From NCBI RefSeq assembly GCF_000327385.1, contig NW_008708358.1:2758107-2822106 (forward strand): a stretch of 64,000 nt of DNA, in the 5' to 3' direction. Position 1 is the stretch's first letter. The number at the start of each line of letters is the position of its first letter. Under the pieces are notes generated by a model. It did no database searches. It was not told where the DNA came from and saw only the letters and a list, made by a program, of their open reading frames with translations. This stretch comes from Lottia gigantea. Taxonomy: Eukaryota > Mollusca > Gastropoda > Lottiidae. This document shows, piece by piece, positions 36,657-48,074 of the stretch. The translations under genes were made by a program, and so were the position numbers.

Positions 36657-38441
36657 TTTGATGTTAACCTTCCTACTTCTATATGTCCTACAAATATTCG
36701 TTTAGAAATTGTTTACTGTCTAGTAGATGCTCTAAAGTACAGTAATACCTACAGGCTTGTATAATTATTACTCATTTTTTAATGAATATTTCTCTGTAGA
36801 TTCAATTATATAGTTTTATTGCACCTGTTTTAACAATATTTTAAAATCTTCGGATTTCTTTTAAAAGATAATGAAGAATGTATTTAAATCATGGCATCTT
36901 TTCTGAGTCGGACTTACTTTTGAGACTGCAGCATATCTTCTAGTTATGCCTCTCTCGAAAACATGGGACAACAGTTAACGGGACAGAGGAGGGAGTGGCC
37001 TAGATGTAAAGTCATTCAGCAGCCGGAATATCATGGCTACAGTCTCCCCTTCTCTCCCTTTCTTGTATGCAATACCAGATTACACACTCACCCAGTCTTC
37101 TCTTTTTCATTATAGACGTCCAATGTACCAGAGCACTCTATTATTCCGATTTCAGACTGTGATCCGCATTTGTTATTCGTGAGGTCAATTTTCTAAAAAT
37201 CATTCGTCCTTTAGAAAAACAAAAAAGATTGTGAATCAAAAACAGAAACTAAACAGATTGCAAAATGGTTTAGAAAGAGACAATATTTAATTCTTTACAA
37301 ATCTGAATTGCAGAAAGCAATTTGTTTTATTTCCTTTCGTTAAACTACATAAAGATAAGATAAATTCTCAGAGGAAGAAAATGATTTGCTAAAAAGCGAA
37401 ATGAGAATCAGAAAATCTTGGTATTTGATATCAAATCTTATTCGATATTTTATGAACCCTCCCTCTAGAACCATTAAACATGTCTGAGTCCAACCGGCAT
37501 GAAATTAGGAATCAAAGTTAAAAGGCACAGACATGCTCCGGGACATTCGACTTTATAGGTTGAATTCCCTATTGCCATGAATGTTTTGTATTCAGTATTT
37601 TTAAAACATTTTTCTGAATGTACACAAATGAAATGTACGTTGCATCCGTCCATTTTTCTTTCTACAGGAAGCATTACTTATATGGTTTTTTTTTGTTGAT
37701 TTTCATCTCTGTATAAGAAATATTTATCTCGATTTTTTTATGTCTGGTTTTAAAGTCACGGTGTTAATCCTTCTACATTATCAACAAGTTTTAAAGGCAT
37801 TTATTCTTCCAATTTTCTAGTTTTTTTTTCTTTTCGCCAAAAGTTCTTCAGCATTTTTGAAAATACACAGTGTTGTCATTAGAGCATTATAAGCAAAATC
37901 TGTTTGTGGAAATTCCTTTTGGCCTTATTTTACCGCGAGTTGGATTAAATGCATACTAAATGTATGCTTGAATTCATAGTAATTGTTAAGAGACTTGTCG
38001 ATCGAGGAATATACTATGTTTTGGCTCTTTAATTTTAGGTTGAATTTTGATAACCGAGTTTTCCACTACTTGTGTCTCGTGTTCTACATTTGTAAAAAAG
38101 ACCAATTTGTTCGAGACTAACATTATGCTTCTTCCATCTTGGATTTGGCATATTATGTCTGTACCGGAAGTTGAAACTCAGTCAATGCTGTTTGAAACCG
38201 GAAATGACATTAAATGTGATTGGTTATTTTGGGATGTTGTCATTTTATGGTCCAGATTTTAGCGACCCTATCCTCTTCATCAATCTTACAATACAACTAT
38301 TAAATGTCGTGTTCAAATCGAGTTTTAAACGATGAAATTACTTTCTGTCAAAACGATATAAATCACTTCATATGTAACTTTGAATGTCTGTTTCGATCAA
38401 TCCTTAGGTTTAGATTCCGATATAGGTCATCATAATACCTA
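36657..38441. other. No gene recognised
   Basis: Unique sequence. The frames at 37474-37674 (-) and 38047-38262 (+) are not recognisable. Confidence 0.4.
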
Positions 38442-38570
38442 TTTCAACCCAGTGTTCCTCTGTCAGAAAATCATGGCGGAGGGGGCTGAACGGGAACAGA
38501 GTTTCTAGTTGTTCGGAGTCGATATACACGTTAAAGACCCCTCGATAGTTGGCCTAGGAAATAGAGGAGG
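38442..38570 (+). mobile_element. SINE head and centre, decayed
   Basis: TTTCAACCCAGTGTTCCTCT with GTCAG, AGTTGTTCGGAGTCG and ACACGTTAAAGACCCCTCGA with TAGTTGG follow the order of the reference SINE head and central block. The 3' half is not recognisable. Confidence 0.65.
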
Positions 38571-39349
38571 GGGTGGACGAGGCAGATTCACGCCTTCGGT
38601 CTGTAGTCCTATTAACGTGACAACGTATGTTCTTGTCTGTCTTTAATACCCACACTACCATAGTGGGTTAAAAAATTATGATTTGCATGTTTCACACATG
38701 TTTGTTCTATTTACACAAATTGTGTCTAATGTTCAGTTCACAATTATCTCCCCTATCTCAGAAACCTGGAAATAAAAGTTTGAGGAAAAAATCGAATCTT
38801 TAAAAAAGCTGAAGGGTCATCTGTAAATGTTGCTAGATACATGTATTCCTTTTTCTGGAAGCCTTACTATATAGAATTTATATGATTTATATAGGCAGCT
38901 ATTGTACAGGTTTATATGTCGAAAGTGAAGGTTTTTATTTATTGTAGTCTTTACTCAAAATAAATCATAAATCACCTATATTTCTAATCGAATTAGATCA
39001 CGAGAAAATTGTACGGATCATGTTTCATTAAATCATTACAGTTTCCGCCATATATCATGACTTTAGAGAACAAAATTGATGATTCTCTAGCCGTTTGAAC
39101 GCCTTCTTCCTCGCCATCTTAATTCACGGAGTAACAACTTCCATAAAACTCATAAATATATTTCTATCATATTAAACATTTCTTTATGGCTATGATTGCA
39201 TTAATATTCTTTTAATCTCATTATCTCCCCTTTATTGCACTGATTACTTCCCTTTGTTGATTGAATTAGACCCAAATTTCTTTCTAAATTGATCACGTGG
39301 CATGAGGAGCTTTTTGTCAGGAATTGTACTCGTACAGTGAAGTATTAAG
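38571..39349. other. No feature recognised
   Basis: Unique AT-rich DNA. Confidence 0.4.
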
Positions 39350-39570
39350 TTGAATGAGCAAGAAGTTTCATTCGTTCGCTCGTTCGTTCTTTCTTTAGTT
39401 TCTTCGTTCGTTCGCTCGTTCAATTTTGCGTTTGTTCGTTCATTTGTGCATCCATGCATCTGTTCGTTCGTTATTTCCTTCATTCATTCTTTATTTCTTT
39501 CGAATACCTTCCCACTGCATTCTCTTTCTTCATTCGTCCATTCATTCAATCTTTCATCCATACGAACATA
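39350..39570. repeat. Low-complexity TTCG/CATT/CTTT tract
   Basis: A degenerate tetranucleotide-based tract (GTTCGTTCG, ATTCATTC, CTTTCTTT variants) covers about 200 bp. The open frames on both strands here, rich in RSFV or NERT peptides, are products of the simple repeat and not genes. Confidence 0.8.
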
Positions 39571-41970
39571 GTTCTCCCTGCAGTTTGAGACGTCAGTGAG
39601 AGAAAGCGTGAAGACCTACTACCCTACATCAGGTATTTAGTTTTTCAATTTTTATTGATTTTAAACTGCCATTTAACGATCTCTGTCTTTTTTACTCAAA
39701 ACTCTTCAATCGATTCTTGTCCAACTCACGGCTAATTAGATCAGCTAATAAATGGGGGTGTCAGCGGAAGTAAAAAAAACTATCTCGATGTAACAAATGT
39801 GGTAATATTGATGTTAATCAATATCTTCAAGTGATCGATATTTATTGATCGGATTTATTGATTTATAGACACCTGTGTTGTATTGAATATTTTTCAATAT
39901 AAATTATTTCGATAATAGAAATGGTCCCAAAAAGAAAGATGTCAATCTAAACCATAGATCAAAGGTCATCTTAAAGGTGACAACAATCAAATGAGCCCAT
40001 ACGTATTCTGTATCTAACCCGTCAAATCCAATTATTAATAATGATTTTAAGATGAAAGTAATTAGAATTGCTGATTTTGTAAGAGTTTAGTATGTAATGG
40101 TTTGGGATTTGGTACCGATAACAGCCTCACGAGAGAGACTGAGAGGTAGGAGCGCCGCATTTGGTGCCGGTGGTACTAGAATAGCTTCAAGTCGTTTTTG
40201 GTTTCCACTGGAATCTATATATCGTTACTTTGTTGTGGTCAAAAAAAGTATTTTCCCAAAGTGGGCCAATATCAGCTTTCAGTCAAAGAAAAGATAATCG
40301 ATCTACTATTATTGATTGGTTTTATTGACTTTATCACATCTGGTTGGTAACTTTTTTTCTCTTAAACAAAAAGTAGGTTACATGACTTTTAAAAGCTTGC
40401 TTAAAACGTTTTAAATCGTTATTCAATATATTGAATTAGTGTGGCTGGTGTTACGAGAGAATCGGTTCATGATCGTCCTAAAAAAATACCCGATTTCTTT
40501 CTGCGTCTATTTTCGGAGCGAAATATCTTATTTCAGCGAGTTCGCATATCTTATTAAACAGATTTGACTAACACCAGATGCCATTCTGCTATTGAGTTTA
40601 TCATTGGGGTAGGCTTTTCAGAGATAAAGTTATTCTGAATTCGCGTACATCTCCAATTCAAAAATTGATCAAAAATTGTTATTTTGCTATATTGTTTCCC
40701 AATCAAATCTAATAAAAACCGGAAAAAATTGGCGCCATAAAAGTAAAAAGTAAAATATAATAAAAAAAATTGTAATAAACAACCAGCAATAAACATAGAG
40801 TATATTAAAAAATGTCTAGTATATATAACAATAAATAGAGAGTGTATATAAATATAAATATACAGTTGATATTCTCACCTGTTCATATGTGTCATCAATA
40901 CATCAATATACTTATCTTAAAATTCAATAAAAATTCTGACAGATACAGGTCATAGACTGAAAGACACACATACACTAAGACTTGTCAACGCGTCAAAATA
41001 ATACTGAGGCTGAAACCGAGGATGATAATAATATGGTTACAATCCCTAATTTGAACAGATCTAACATGTTTTTTTGTGTTGATTCCTGCTTCTTCTGCCT
41101 ACCTAATTTACGGCTTATTACTTTCAATGATTGCTTCAAAGTCTTACCAATTATCTAAGCACGAGAAACATGGCTGGTATCTAAAGCCCTTCCCACTCCA
41201 AATCTTTGGCGAGACCATGGTACGTTTCGAGTAACATGCGTCAGGACTGACAGATGAATCATATTTTTTTACAACGACAAATTTCTTTTGTGAGATGTCA
41301 ACATAGGCGACAAAAACAACAAAATGGTGCCTATGGCTTGGTTTTCAGGCTTCAGATATGAGAGTAGTGGCACTAAACAATTCGCGACCTCGTAACACAC
41401 TTTAATCTCAGCGCGTTTAGTACCAACAGCCACGCTGTCCATTGTAATAAGTAGACCATTACCTCCAGCAGCTTTATAGATTGACCAACCATTCCGTGAT
41501 GGACATTCCAAGTAACTAGTAGAAGAAGTAGATATTAGCTAATTGTGTAATAGTGTACCAATATTATTGTGATTGCTTCCACTAGGATAATTACCTTCTG
41601 ATAAAACTACTAAAATTGAAGCCGAATAAGACAACCATTATCTCTCCCGTTGCCTAAGAATAAGGTTTTTAGAATATCTCATAATTTATGTCCTTGTGAC
41701 AGAACACAACACGATTCAACGAGGGGGTCTGATAACATCGCTTGATTTCCAACTGTTTTGTATCGTTTAGACTTATATTTAAGCGTAACATCATGCAGTG
41801 TACAATGGGGAAATCCCAGGATACCAACAATAATTCGCGTACGCTTTTACTTATCGAAGTGTTGAAGTACATAATAACATACAAAGACATTGCATCATTT
41901 CCAGTTAACTCTCTCTGAAGTTGCTGGAACCACGCTTATCGGATGAAGAATTTGAATGATTTCCCAAATA
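39571..41970. other. Long stretch without recognised features
   Basis: There is an AT microsatellite-like patch at about 40790-40870. Frames at 40097-40297 (+), 40554-40796 (-), 41269-41511 (-) and 41669-41890 (-) show no recognisable domain. Confidence 0.4.
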
Positions 41971-42035
41971 GAAGGTGTCCCTTATACTCATAAAAATGTT
42001 AGAAAAAACCTCTTTACAATCTCTTTAACATTGTG
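41971..42035 (+). repeat. Dispersed repeat family C, partial copy
   Basis: GTGTCCCTTATACTCATAAA and then AAAAACCTCTTTACAATCTC with TTTAA match the 3' part of the repeats at 3150-3345 and 33895-34015. Confidence 0.5.
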
Positions 42036-42678
42036 TTGGATTACTAACTCTCTGGACTACTAGACGTCGATCCAAGACATAATTTCTCACGTACACATCC
42101 CTCAGAAGGGCCAAAAAAGCTTACAATGCTAGGACTTTTGGTATTCTTTATCATCTAGCCGATTTAAATGACAACTTGTTAAAGTTTACTAGAAATCTCA
42201 TTAATGTATTCTGCATTGGTGTAGTGATTTGATATGATTTGTAGGACATGTTATTTCTTTTACAAACACTTTATGATACTATGCAACTGGGTTGGTCAAT
42301 GCAATGCTCTGTGGAACTACACAAAGCTGACAGATGCTATAAAGCTATGCTTATTCCATATTTAATATTTATGACAGCTGTAGTCGAGTTGTAGCTGAAT
42401 TAAACCACGCTTTTATGGGTATTCTCAAGGTCAAACAACCTAGTGACCTCTCAGTAAGTCAGTAAACTTCTGTATTGAAATAGAATTAATTCACTATATT
42501 AAATATAGAACTATATTACAACTAATTACATTTTCAATAGTTTTTTCCTATATTTAGTTGTAAAGTTTAACAGCTTGCTTTACGACTTTTTGATTTAATA
42601 AAATAACCCTATTGTCTCTGTTTTAAAAGTACTACCCACACCACGCTACAGCTGATATGATGTGATTTTGTTTGCTAT
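42036..42678. other. No feature recognised
   Basis: Unique AT-rich sequence. Confidence 0.4.
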
Positions 42679-42773
42679 TCCAACCGTCAAGGAGGGATCT
42701 TTAACGTACACAGGCTGTATCATATGATGTTTAATGTCGATCCAAACGACTACACTTTTCTATGTCAGCTCTT
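42679..42773 (-). mobile_element. SINE central fragment, reverse
   Basis: The reverse complement reads GCTGACATAGAAAAGTGTAG, TCGTTTGGATCGACATTAAA and GTACGTTAAAGATCCCTCCT with TGACGGTTGG, the same order as the reference SINE centre. Head and tail are missing. Confidence 0.75.
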
Positions 42774-43195
42774 CAAACTGCAACACTTACAAACTAGATA
42801 TAAAAGTCAGGTATATGTTTACCTATGTTAGGAATGAGCCCTGAACATACGAACAAACCCAGTGAGCCACGGCCAATCTGTTTTAATTTGATGCTGCTGG
42901 AGCTCCTGGGATATAGATAGGTTCGCCTTAATGGACCATGGGCGTAGGTTGGATTATTCTTGGAGTTTCCCTTTCTTACACGAAGACACGAAACAAAGTG
43001 TTTCTGTGTTCTCTTTCATGAAGATAATGCTGCATACCAATCTGAAATCAATGTATCTATCTGATTCGTAAATCTCTGCACCTCTCGACTTCTTGATAAG
43101 AATTCATTACAACTGCACCTACCACCTCTCGTAAGATCATTTGATATAAAAAACATGCAGAACAGGTGAGTTCTACCTACAATTTAGTTTCAATC
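42774..43195. other. No feature recognised
   Basis: Unique sequence. Confidence 0.4.
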
Positions 43196-43258
43196 ACGTT
43201 TAAGATGGATGAGATAGACTCAGAAGCACGTTTAAGATAGATGTGATAGAGGTAGAAC
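43196..43258. repeat. Short tandem duplication, about 32-bp unit
   Basis: CACGTTTAAGATGGATGAGA with TAGACTCAGAAG is followed directly by CACGTTTAAGATAGATGTGA with TAGAGGTAGAA. Confidence 0.65.
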
Positions 43259-44439
43259 ATGTCAAGTACTCAAGAGGAATTCCAATGGTGCATTAAAGCT
43301 CCTTGGACACACCCAAACATTGATTAATTGGCCAAGATATATGCTGCTTCGGTCTCTTCGAATTCAAAGATATTCATATGTCACCATCTGCTTCATTGTC
43401 GAGCAAATGAAAGTGATCCTGTTACAGCATGCCAATACAATATGTTGAAACCGTTTGATTTTGGTTGACAATAGTCGAGATAGGACGTCCGTTGTGGTGT
43501 AGGTGTAGACACAAGAAGCAGATACTTGGCTTATGTGTCCTGCAACGATGCGGCCATGATATTCTTCTCCTTCTTTCTTCTGTAACGATAATTCGACACC
43601 GTACACCACATCGGACACCTTACATTGTCCATTCATATCTTTGTGAGGGCATCTTAACGAGTGGTGAAGAAATGTTGTATATGAATAGCTATGAAGAATA
43701 GTCTACCTTTAATAAACTAGTATAAAGCACCTGTCGAACGCCCTCCCTCTCTCTCGCTGTCGCTGAATGGCCAGATTGATTGATATTAGTAATATATAGA
43801 GTCAGTTATAGATTCAACTGTGTTATTTCTCCATTGAAGTTGTTCACAGCTACTTCTCACACTTTCATACTACTAATATAACTTACTATCAGTGACGAGA
43901 TACGATGTGACGGATAGGACTGAAGTACTATATTAAGTGATTTTGTGAACATCTTCAGACGTCACTTTTAAGGAACTTTTGAAACCTTTTAACTTAGTGA
44001 AAAATTAATGACTTTAATGGCCAGAGAAGTGATTCGGAAACGAACAGTTTGCAAAAGTTTCGAAGTTGAGTGAATAAAGTTTGGAATAAGGCACATCGGT
44101 GTGGAATCTGAAAAGCCTATCTGTTTTAAAGCGACTGTAAAGTAGCTGTAATTGGGAAATGAAGGATATTGACACTGAAACAATGTGCAGCTTTATGTAT
44201 GTTTAATTTAAAACTCTTAAGTGCTTGCTAGACAGAATAAAACTTGAAGTAATGAAATAGAAAACCTTGCAGTTTGTGAAAGTTAAAGAAAATCCAATAA
44301 AATAACGGTTTTAGAAATTAAAAGATCACACTTTGAATTTATTTGAAGTAAAACATTTATGTGGAGTAAGACTGGTCTAAGAAATAATATACATTGTTTG
44401 GAAAAAAGGCGATGTTTTTGACGAGCCAGTCATCGAGCA
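43259..44439. other. Receptor upstream region, nothing recognised
   Basis: This 1.2 kb lies upstream of the receptor and could hold promoter or 5' exons. I see no strong TATA box or initiator and no conserved motif I could defend. The overlapping frames at 43364-43636 (-) and 43465-43701 (+) are shadows of each other. Confidence 0.35.
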
Positions 44440-44630
44440 GTTGCAGTGACATAAGCCATTACAGTTACGTTTAAAACTACACTACGTTACGTTATTGGAA
44501 AGTAACATTTTTTTTAGTTACGTTACAGCTACGCTACAGATAACGTTGTGATACGTTACAGTACCTGTGTTCGAAACGTTACTGGAAATTACATTATTCA
44601 TGAAAAGTGAAGAAGTTACTTTCCGAAAAG
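44440..44630. mobile_element. GTTAC-rich transposon-like remnant
   Basis: GTTACGTT, GTTACAGCTACGCTACAG, ATACGTTACAG and AACGTTACTGG recur within about 170 bp, on both strands. Clusters of GTTAC/GTAAC are typical of the subterminal regions of some hAT elements in animals. No clean ends or target duplication were found, so the call is tentative. Confidence 0.35.
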
Positions 44631-44756
44631 CATATTTAGTCTCTTGGGCCATTTCGTTATCCAATAAGATGCAAATGAGTGGGGTGTAAAACTCCTCCTT
44701 GTTTCGGGATCTAATGATATTGGATCAATATAAACCAAAAGTAACAACTTTTATCT

Positions 44757-44810
44757 GTATTTGCTCTGGAATTAAACAACGTTTCAATAAATTACACTAT
44801 CACCATCTAG
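44757..44810 (-). repeat. Dispersed motif family D, single reverse copy
   Basis: AACAACGTTTCAATAAATTA followed by CACTATCACCATCTAG is the reverse of the motif at 30385-30567 and 55310-55650. Confidence 0.55.
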
Positions 44811-44928
44811 TGAACTAAGATATTATCAGTTAGAAGAATCAGAAAGTTATCAGTTTAACTCTAAGCGATCGTCGCAATAAGTCTTCACTTGAAAAATCAA
44901 AAGGTTTAGAAGTTAAAAATGTATTTAA

Positions 44929-45035
44929 ATTATTGAGTGATTACGAGTATTGTAACTTATCGAACACTTAAAAAATCTCTTTAATTATTGAATGATTACA
45001 AGTTTTCTAACTTATCGAACACTTTAAAAGTCTCA
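44929..45035. repeat. 55-bp tandem duplication just upstream of the receptor
   Basis: ATTATTGAGTGATTACGAGT (44929) and ATTATTGAATGATTACAAGT (44984) begin two copies that both continue TAACTTATCGAACACTTWAA and end in a TCTCWTT-like stretch. It lies about 290 bp upstream of the preferred start codon, so it may be in the 5' untranslated region or proximal promoter. Function is not shown. Confidence 0.75.
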
Positions 45036-45214
45036 TTCTTATAGCTCGATGATTGAATGGACAAGTGGAAAGGAAACTACTTGTTAGAAACATAACTCGT
45101 CTGGCAGTACGTGAGATCGATCTGAAACACCAAGCACTGTTCGCCGCTCAAGTATTTATCACAGATTATTGGAAGCGTTTAGTGGCGGTAGTTTCAATTG
45201 AGCCAGTTTATCCT

Positions 45215-45367
45215 ATGGTAGTGAGGCCGGTCGAATGGGGTATGGAACCATCGCTTGATATCAATGCTCAGATGTGTTTAGATGTGGCAGGGATTGCTTA
45301 CTCCCGATATTACTGTAAGGATGGCGTCCAACTGGACAGTTCCAACTTACAGCATTTCGCCTCATGA
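45215..45367 (+). promoter_or_regulatory. Upstream open reading frame overlapping the receptor start
   Basis: An ATG at 45215 opens a frame that ends at 45367, overlapping the receptor's preferred start (45321) in a different frame. The same frame is free of stops from 45053. Further upstream ATGs lie at 45235, 45242, 45264 and 45272. If these bases are in the mature mRNA they would lower receptor translation. If an intron ends just before (AG at 45270, 45281 or 45290), they would be spliced away. The sequence alone does not decide. Confidence 0.35.
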
Positions 45368-46493
45368 TACAAGCGGACAAAGTTTTCCAGGAAACAATTC
45401 GGAAAAAATCTCAACCGAGAATTTCAATCTGACTGAAAAAGTGGGAATTGGAGTCATCCTGGCTTCTCTGATTTTTATCTCTATATCTGGAAATATTCTC
45501 GTCTGTGTGGCTGTGTTCACTGATCGGAAATTAAAAAGGAATTCCAATTTATTCATAGTGTCTTTAGCTATTGCTGATTTACTCGTCGCCGTTCTGGTGA
45601 TGACCTTCGCATTAGCTAATGATATTCAAGGTACTTGGGAATTTGGAGCAGTATTTTGTAAGATTTGGATATCCGCGGATATTATGTGCTCGACGGCGTC
45701 CATATTAAACCTGTGTGCTATTAGTTTGGATAGGTTTATACATATAAAGGACCCACTACGCTATGAAAGTTGGATGACGGGTAGGAGAACTATGTTATTT
45801 ATTTCTTTAGTTTGGGTTCTATCCCTACTCATATCTTTCGTGCCCATTCATTTGGGGTGGCACCAAGATCCCGGTGAAGGGGCTGGCCCCCAGACAAACG
45901 AAGACATGTGTATTTTTGAATTAAATCCTATATATGCAGTCGTTTCCTCGACGATCAGTTTCTATATACCCTGTATCGTAATGATATCAATATACTGTCG
46001 CTTGTATTTATACGCTCGCAAACACGTAGAAAGTATTAAACGGACGCATACGGCGGAACGTTTCAACGTGAACGGAACGGATAAGAAAGTTTCGTCTAAA
46101 GTTTCGGATCATAAAGCTGCCGTTACATTAGGGATTATTATGGGAGTGTTTTTATTATGTTGGTTGCCGTTTTTTACTGTGAATTTAATCGCTGCATTCT
46201 GTGCTTCGTGTATACAACCCTTAGTGTTCAAGATTTTAACGTGGTTAGGGTACGTCAATTCATCTTTAAATCCCATCATTTACAGCATTTTTAACTCAGA
46301 ATTTCGTGAAGCCTTTCGTAAAATTATTTTGCCTAAATGTGTTCTGGAGAACTCTGCTCCTACTTACAGTTTCCGCGCACCTGTCAAAAAGATAAACAAA
46401 TCGGAATATGCGCCTCCTTTAGTGGAAAATGGTGCGAACCATAGAAGGAACAGCCGAGAGCGATTATTTACGGAAAAAATCACGTCTCTGTGA
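45321..46493 (+). CDS. Dop1: D1-like dopamine receptor (Dop1 type), single-exon coding frame
   Basis: A class A G protein-coupled receptor of 390 residues. By family knowledge it binds dopamine at the plasma membrane and couples to Gs to raise cAMP. Numbering from the ATG at 45321: TM1 about 42-66 with N58; TM2 with D86; C113 and C197 for the extracellular disulfide; D120 as the amine-binding Asp of TM3; DRF (137-139) instead of DRY; TM5 serines S209, S210 and S213 for the catechol; CWLP 280-283 with F284 and F285; W308; NPIIY 317-321; helix 8 with C340 for palmitoylation. Three N-glycosylation sequons (N4, N25, N36) precede TM1. Loop 3 is short and the tail about 65 residues, ending TSL (class I PDZ-like). 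DRFIHIKDPLRY, SDHKAAVT and FKILTWLGY match insect Dop1R1 closely. An ATG 13 codons upstream (45282) is in frame, but its context is weak and TAG precedes it; 45321 has A at -3 and G at +4. No breaks seen. Confidence 0.95.
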   Translation: MASNWTVPTYSISPHDTSGQSFPGNNSEKISTENFNLTEKVGIGVILASLIFISISGNILVCVAVFTDRKLKRNSNLFIVSLAIADLLVAVLVMTFALANDIQGTWEFGAVFCKIWISADIMCSTASILNLCAISLDRFIHIKDPLRYESWMTGRRTMLFISLVWVLSLLISFVPIHLGWHQDPGEGAGPQTNEDMCIFELNPIYAVVSSTISFYIPCIVMISIYCRLYLYARKHVESIKRTHTAERFNVNGTDKKVSSKVSDHKAAVTLGIIMGVFLLCWLPFFTVNLIAAFCASCIQPLVFKILTWLGYVNSSLNPIIYSIFNSEFREAFRKIILPKCVLENSAPTYSFRAPVKKINKSEYAPPLVENGANHRRNSRERLFTEKITSL

Positions 46494-46695
46494 AGATTGC
46501 TTGGTTCTATCTCATCTCAAAGGTCTCTGTGTTTGCAAACTGTCTGCGATATTATGACTACGAATGAATGTTAAAAGTGTGGCTTCAGGCATTCTATTTA
46601 AAACGTTTATCTATTTAAGAGTGTCAATAAGGACGAATGTATCTTCCAATTTTCTAGCGGCTCTTCCAAAAAACCACTCTTTTTTTACTCTTATG
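46494..46695. other. Receptor 3' flank, probable start of 3' UTR
   Basis: There is no AATAAA in the first 200 bp after the stop. The first one noticed is at about 46855, inside a SINE tail, so the end of the transcript cannot be placed. Confidence 0.35.
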
Positions 46696-47204
46696 GTAGG
46701 CTTACACAAGAATGTCCTCCATGTATTTAAGTTGGACTGATTTTGAACGCCCAAGACCATGTATGCTTTAGATTTTCTCAGTAAAAATGGTGGAATTAAA
46801 GGGATATACTCTTCGAATTTTTTATAGATAATTTGACGAAATGAAATGAAATGAAATAAATGGAGTTTTACGTCCTACTTTTCTGTATTAGGTAATTTGA
46901 TGATAATAACAAAATTATGATACATATTTTGTGAATATTTAGATGGTTATATCCCTTTAAACGTAAGCAGAATTTGTCGTATCTCTTGCATCCTTTGATA
47001 GTTATGGTTGCTAATATCAGCGAAGTGTAATGGATACAGACGTCTTAATTTTTGCTTTATCAGTTGATATAGTTCAATTTCAGCTACCAATACCACTTTG
47101 AAATCAGGCGGTTTTTACTCATTGAAAATTGTGGGTAGATGAAATTTGAGATTTATCAGCTGGTAAAGCATCGTCTGTATACTATACCTCTTGTGTAAGC
47201 CTAC
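46696..47204. mobile_element. 509-bp element with 16-bp perfect terminal inverted repeats
   Basis: GTAGGCTTACACAAGA (46696-46711) and TCTTGTGTAAGCCTAC (47189-47204) are perfect inverses. Inside, TTAAAGGGATATA (about 46796) and TATATCCCTTTAA (about 46947) form a second inverted pair. Satellite-like monomers lie in opposite orientations at 47039-47088 (reverse) and 47132-47190 (forward, ATTTATCAGCTGGTAAAG). No coding frame spans it. A SINE tail is nested at 46829-46903. No target duplication was clear. It starts about 200 bp after the receptor stop codon. Confidence 0.6.
46829..46903 (-). mobile_element. Tail-only SINE insertion with near-perfect target duplication
   Basis: TAATTTGACGA (46829-46839) and TAATTTGATGA (46893-46903) differ by one base. 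The 53 bp between are only the SINE 3' end, reversed: an expanded GAAAT-type tail, then TGGAGTTTTACGTCCTACTT and TTCTG. It is nested in the inverted-repeat element at 46696-47204. Confidence 0.75.
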
Positions 47205-48074
47205 ATCACACACCCCGATATTTCAGGGATAGTTTGGGCGTTAGGATCTAACAGACGACCGATTCTGATCAATCAGATTCGTTGAAAAATATATCAGCGA
47301 TGGCTAATTGGTCAAATTCCATAATGAAGTTCTTTTCTTGTGACGGGAATATCGGCAAACTTAATCAAGGGTTACTTAGACTCGGACTACCCTTCAAAGA
47401 TCAAGTAGATTTAACTTAAAGTAAATTAGTTTATTTGATATAAAGCTCATGTAGTTTCTCGTGTTCCTGATTTTGCAACGGATATTATCATTATAATGTA
47501 TGTATGCTTCTAGACTGGGTACAGAGTAACAGGCCACATATTGTGTTTTGTTAACAGATGTCGGCCAGCAATGTTTTTCCAATTCAGAAAAAACCTTTAA
47601 CAATTTCGTGATCTTAAAAGCAATTACCTACCTTTGTGATCAAGGCACGAAAAAGGTTCTTGAATTTCTTCATTCTTTTTGCATAGATTTTTGCAAGTCG
47701 TTTGATAACAACGGAGCTTGTTTCTACATACAAATAAGCGCCATTGAAAGAGACAAAGTTTCTGAGTGTGCAAAGCTGTAGAAAAGACCGACAATGGGTG
47801 GCCAGTGTTACGCTATATCCAGCCATAGTACGCTAACTTATTTATCTTCTAGAGAGTGAATGAATTAAGTCATTTTTTTACCTTTTCTTGAGTGGTGGTG
47901 TTTGGCACCATATCGGGTTTCAAACTTGACATTATATTGGTTTTAACTTAGAAGTTGATGTGATCTTTTTGATTCAAAACTAAATTGATGGATTGATCTT
48001 GTTTGATTTAAATTGATTGCCGTTTTTTAATTAATTGTTTTGTTTCGTTTCGTTTCGTTTTTTTTTTCAAAGTC
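47205..48074. other. No gene recognised
   Basis: There is a short (TTTCG)n microsatellite at about 48041-48060. Small overlapping frames at 47394-47826 on both strands are not recognisable. Confidence 0.4.

Noticed and set aside
12760-38215. Recurring CCGGAAATG or CCGGAAGT sites (12775, 21930, 32850, 38162) as a regulatory network
   Set aside because: The sites are short, their flanks are not shared, and some recurrence is expected by chance in 64 kb.
39244-39571. Open frames on both strands rich in RSFV or NERT peptides
   Set aside because: Products of a TTCG/CATT simple-repeat tract.
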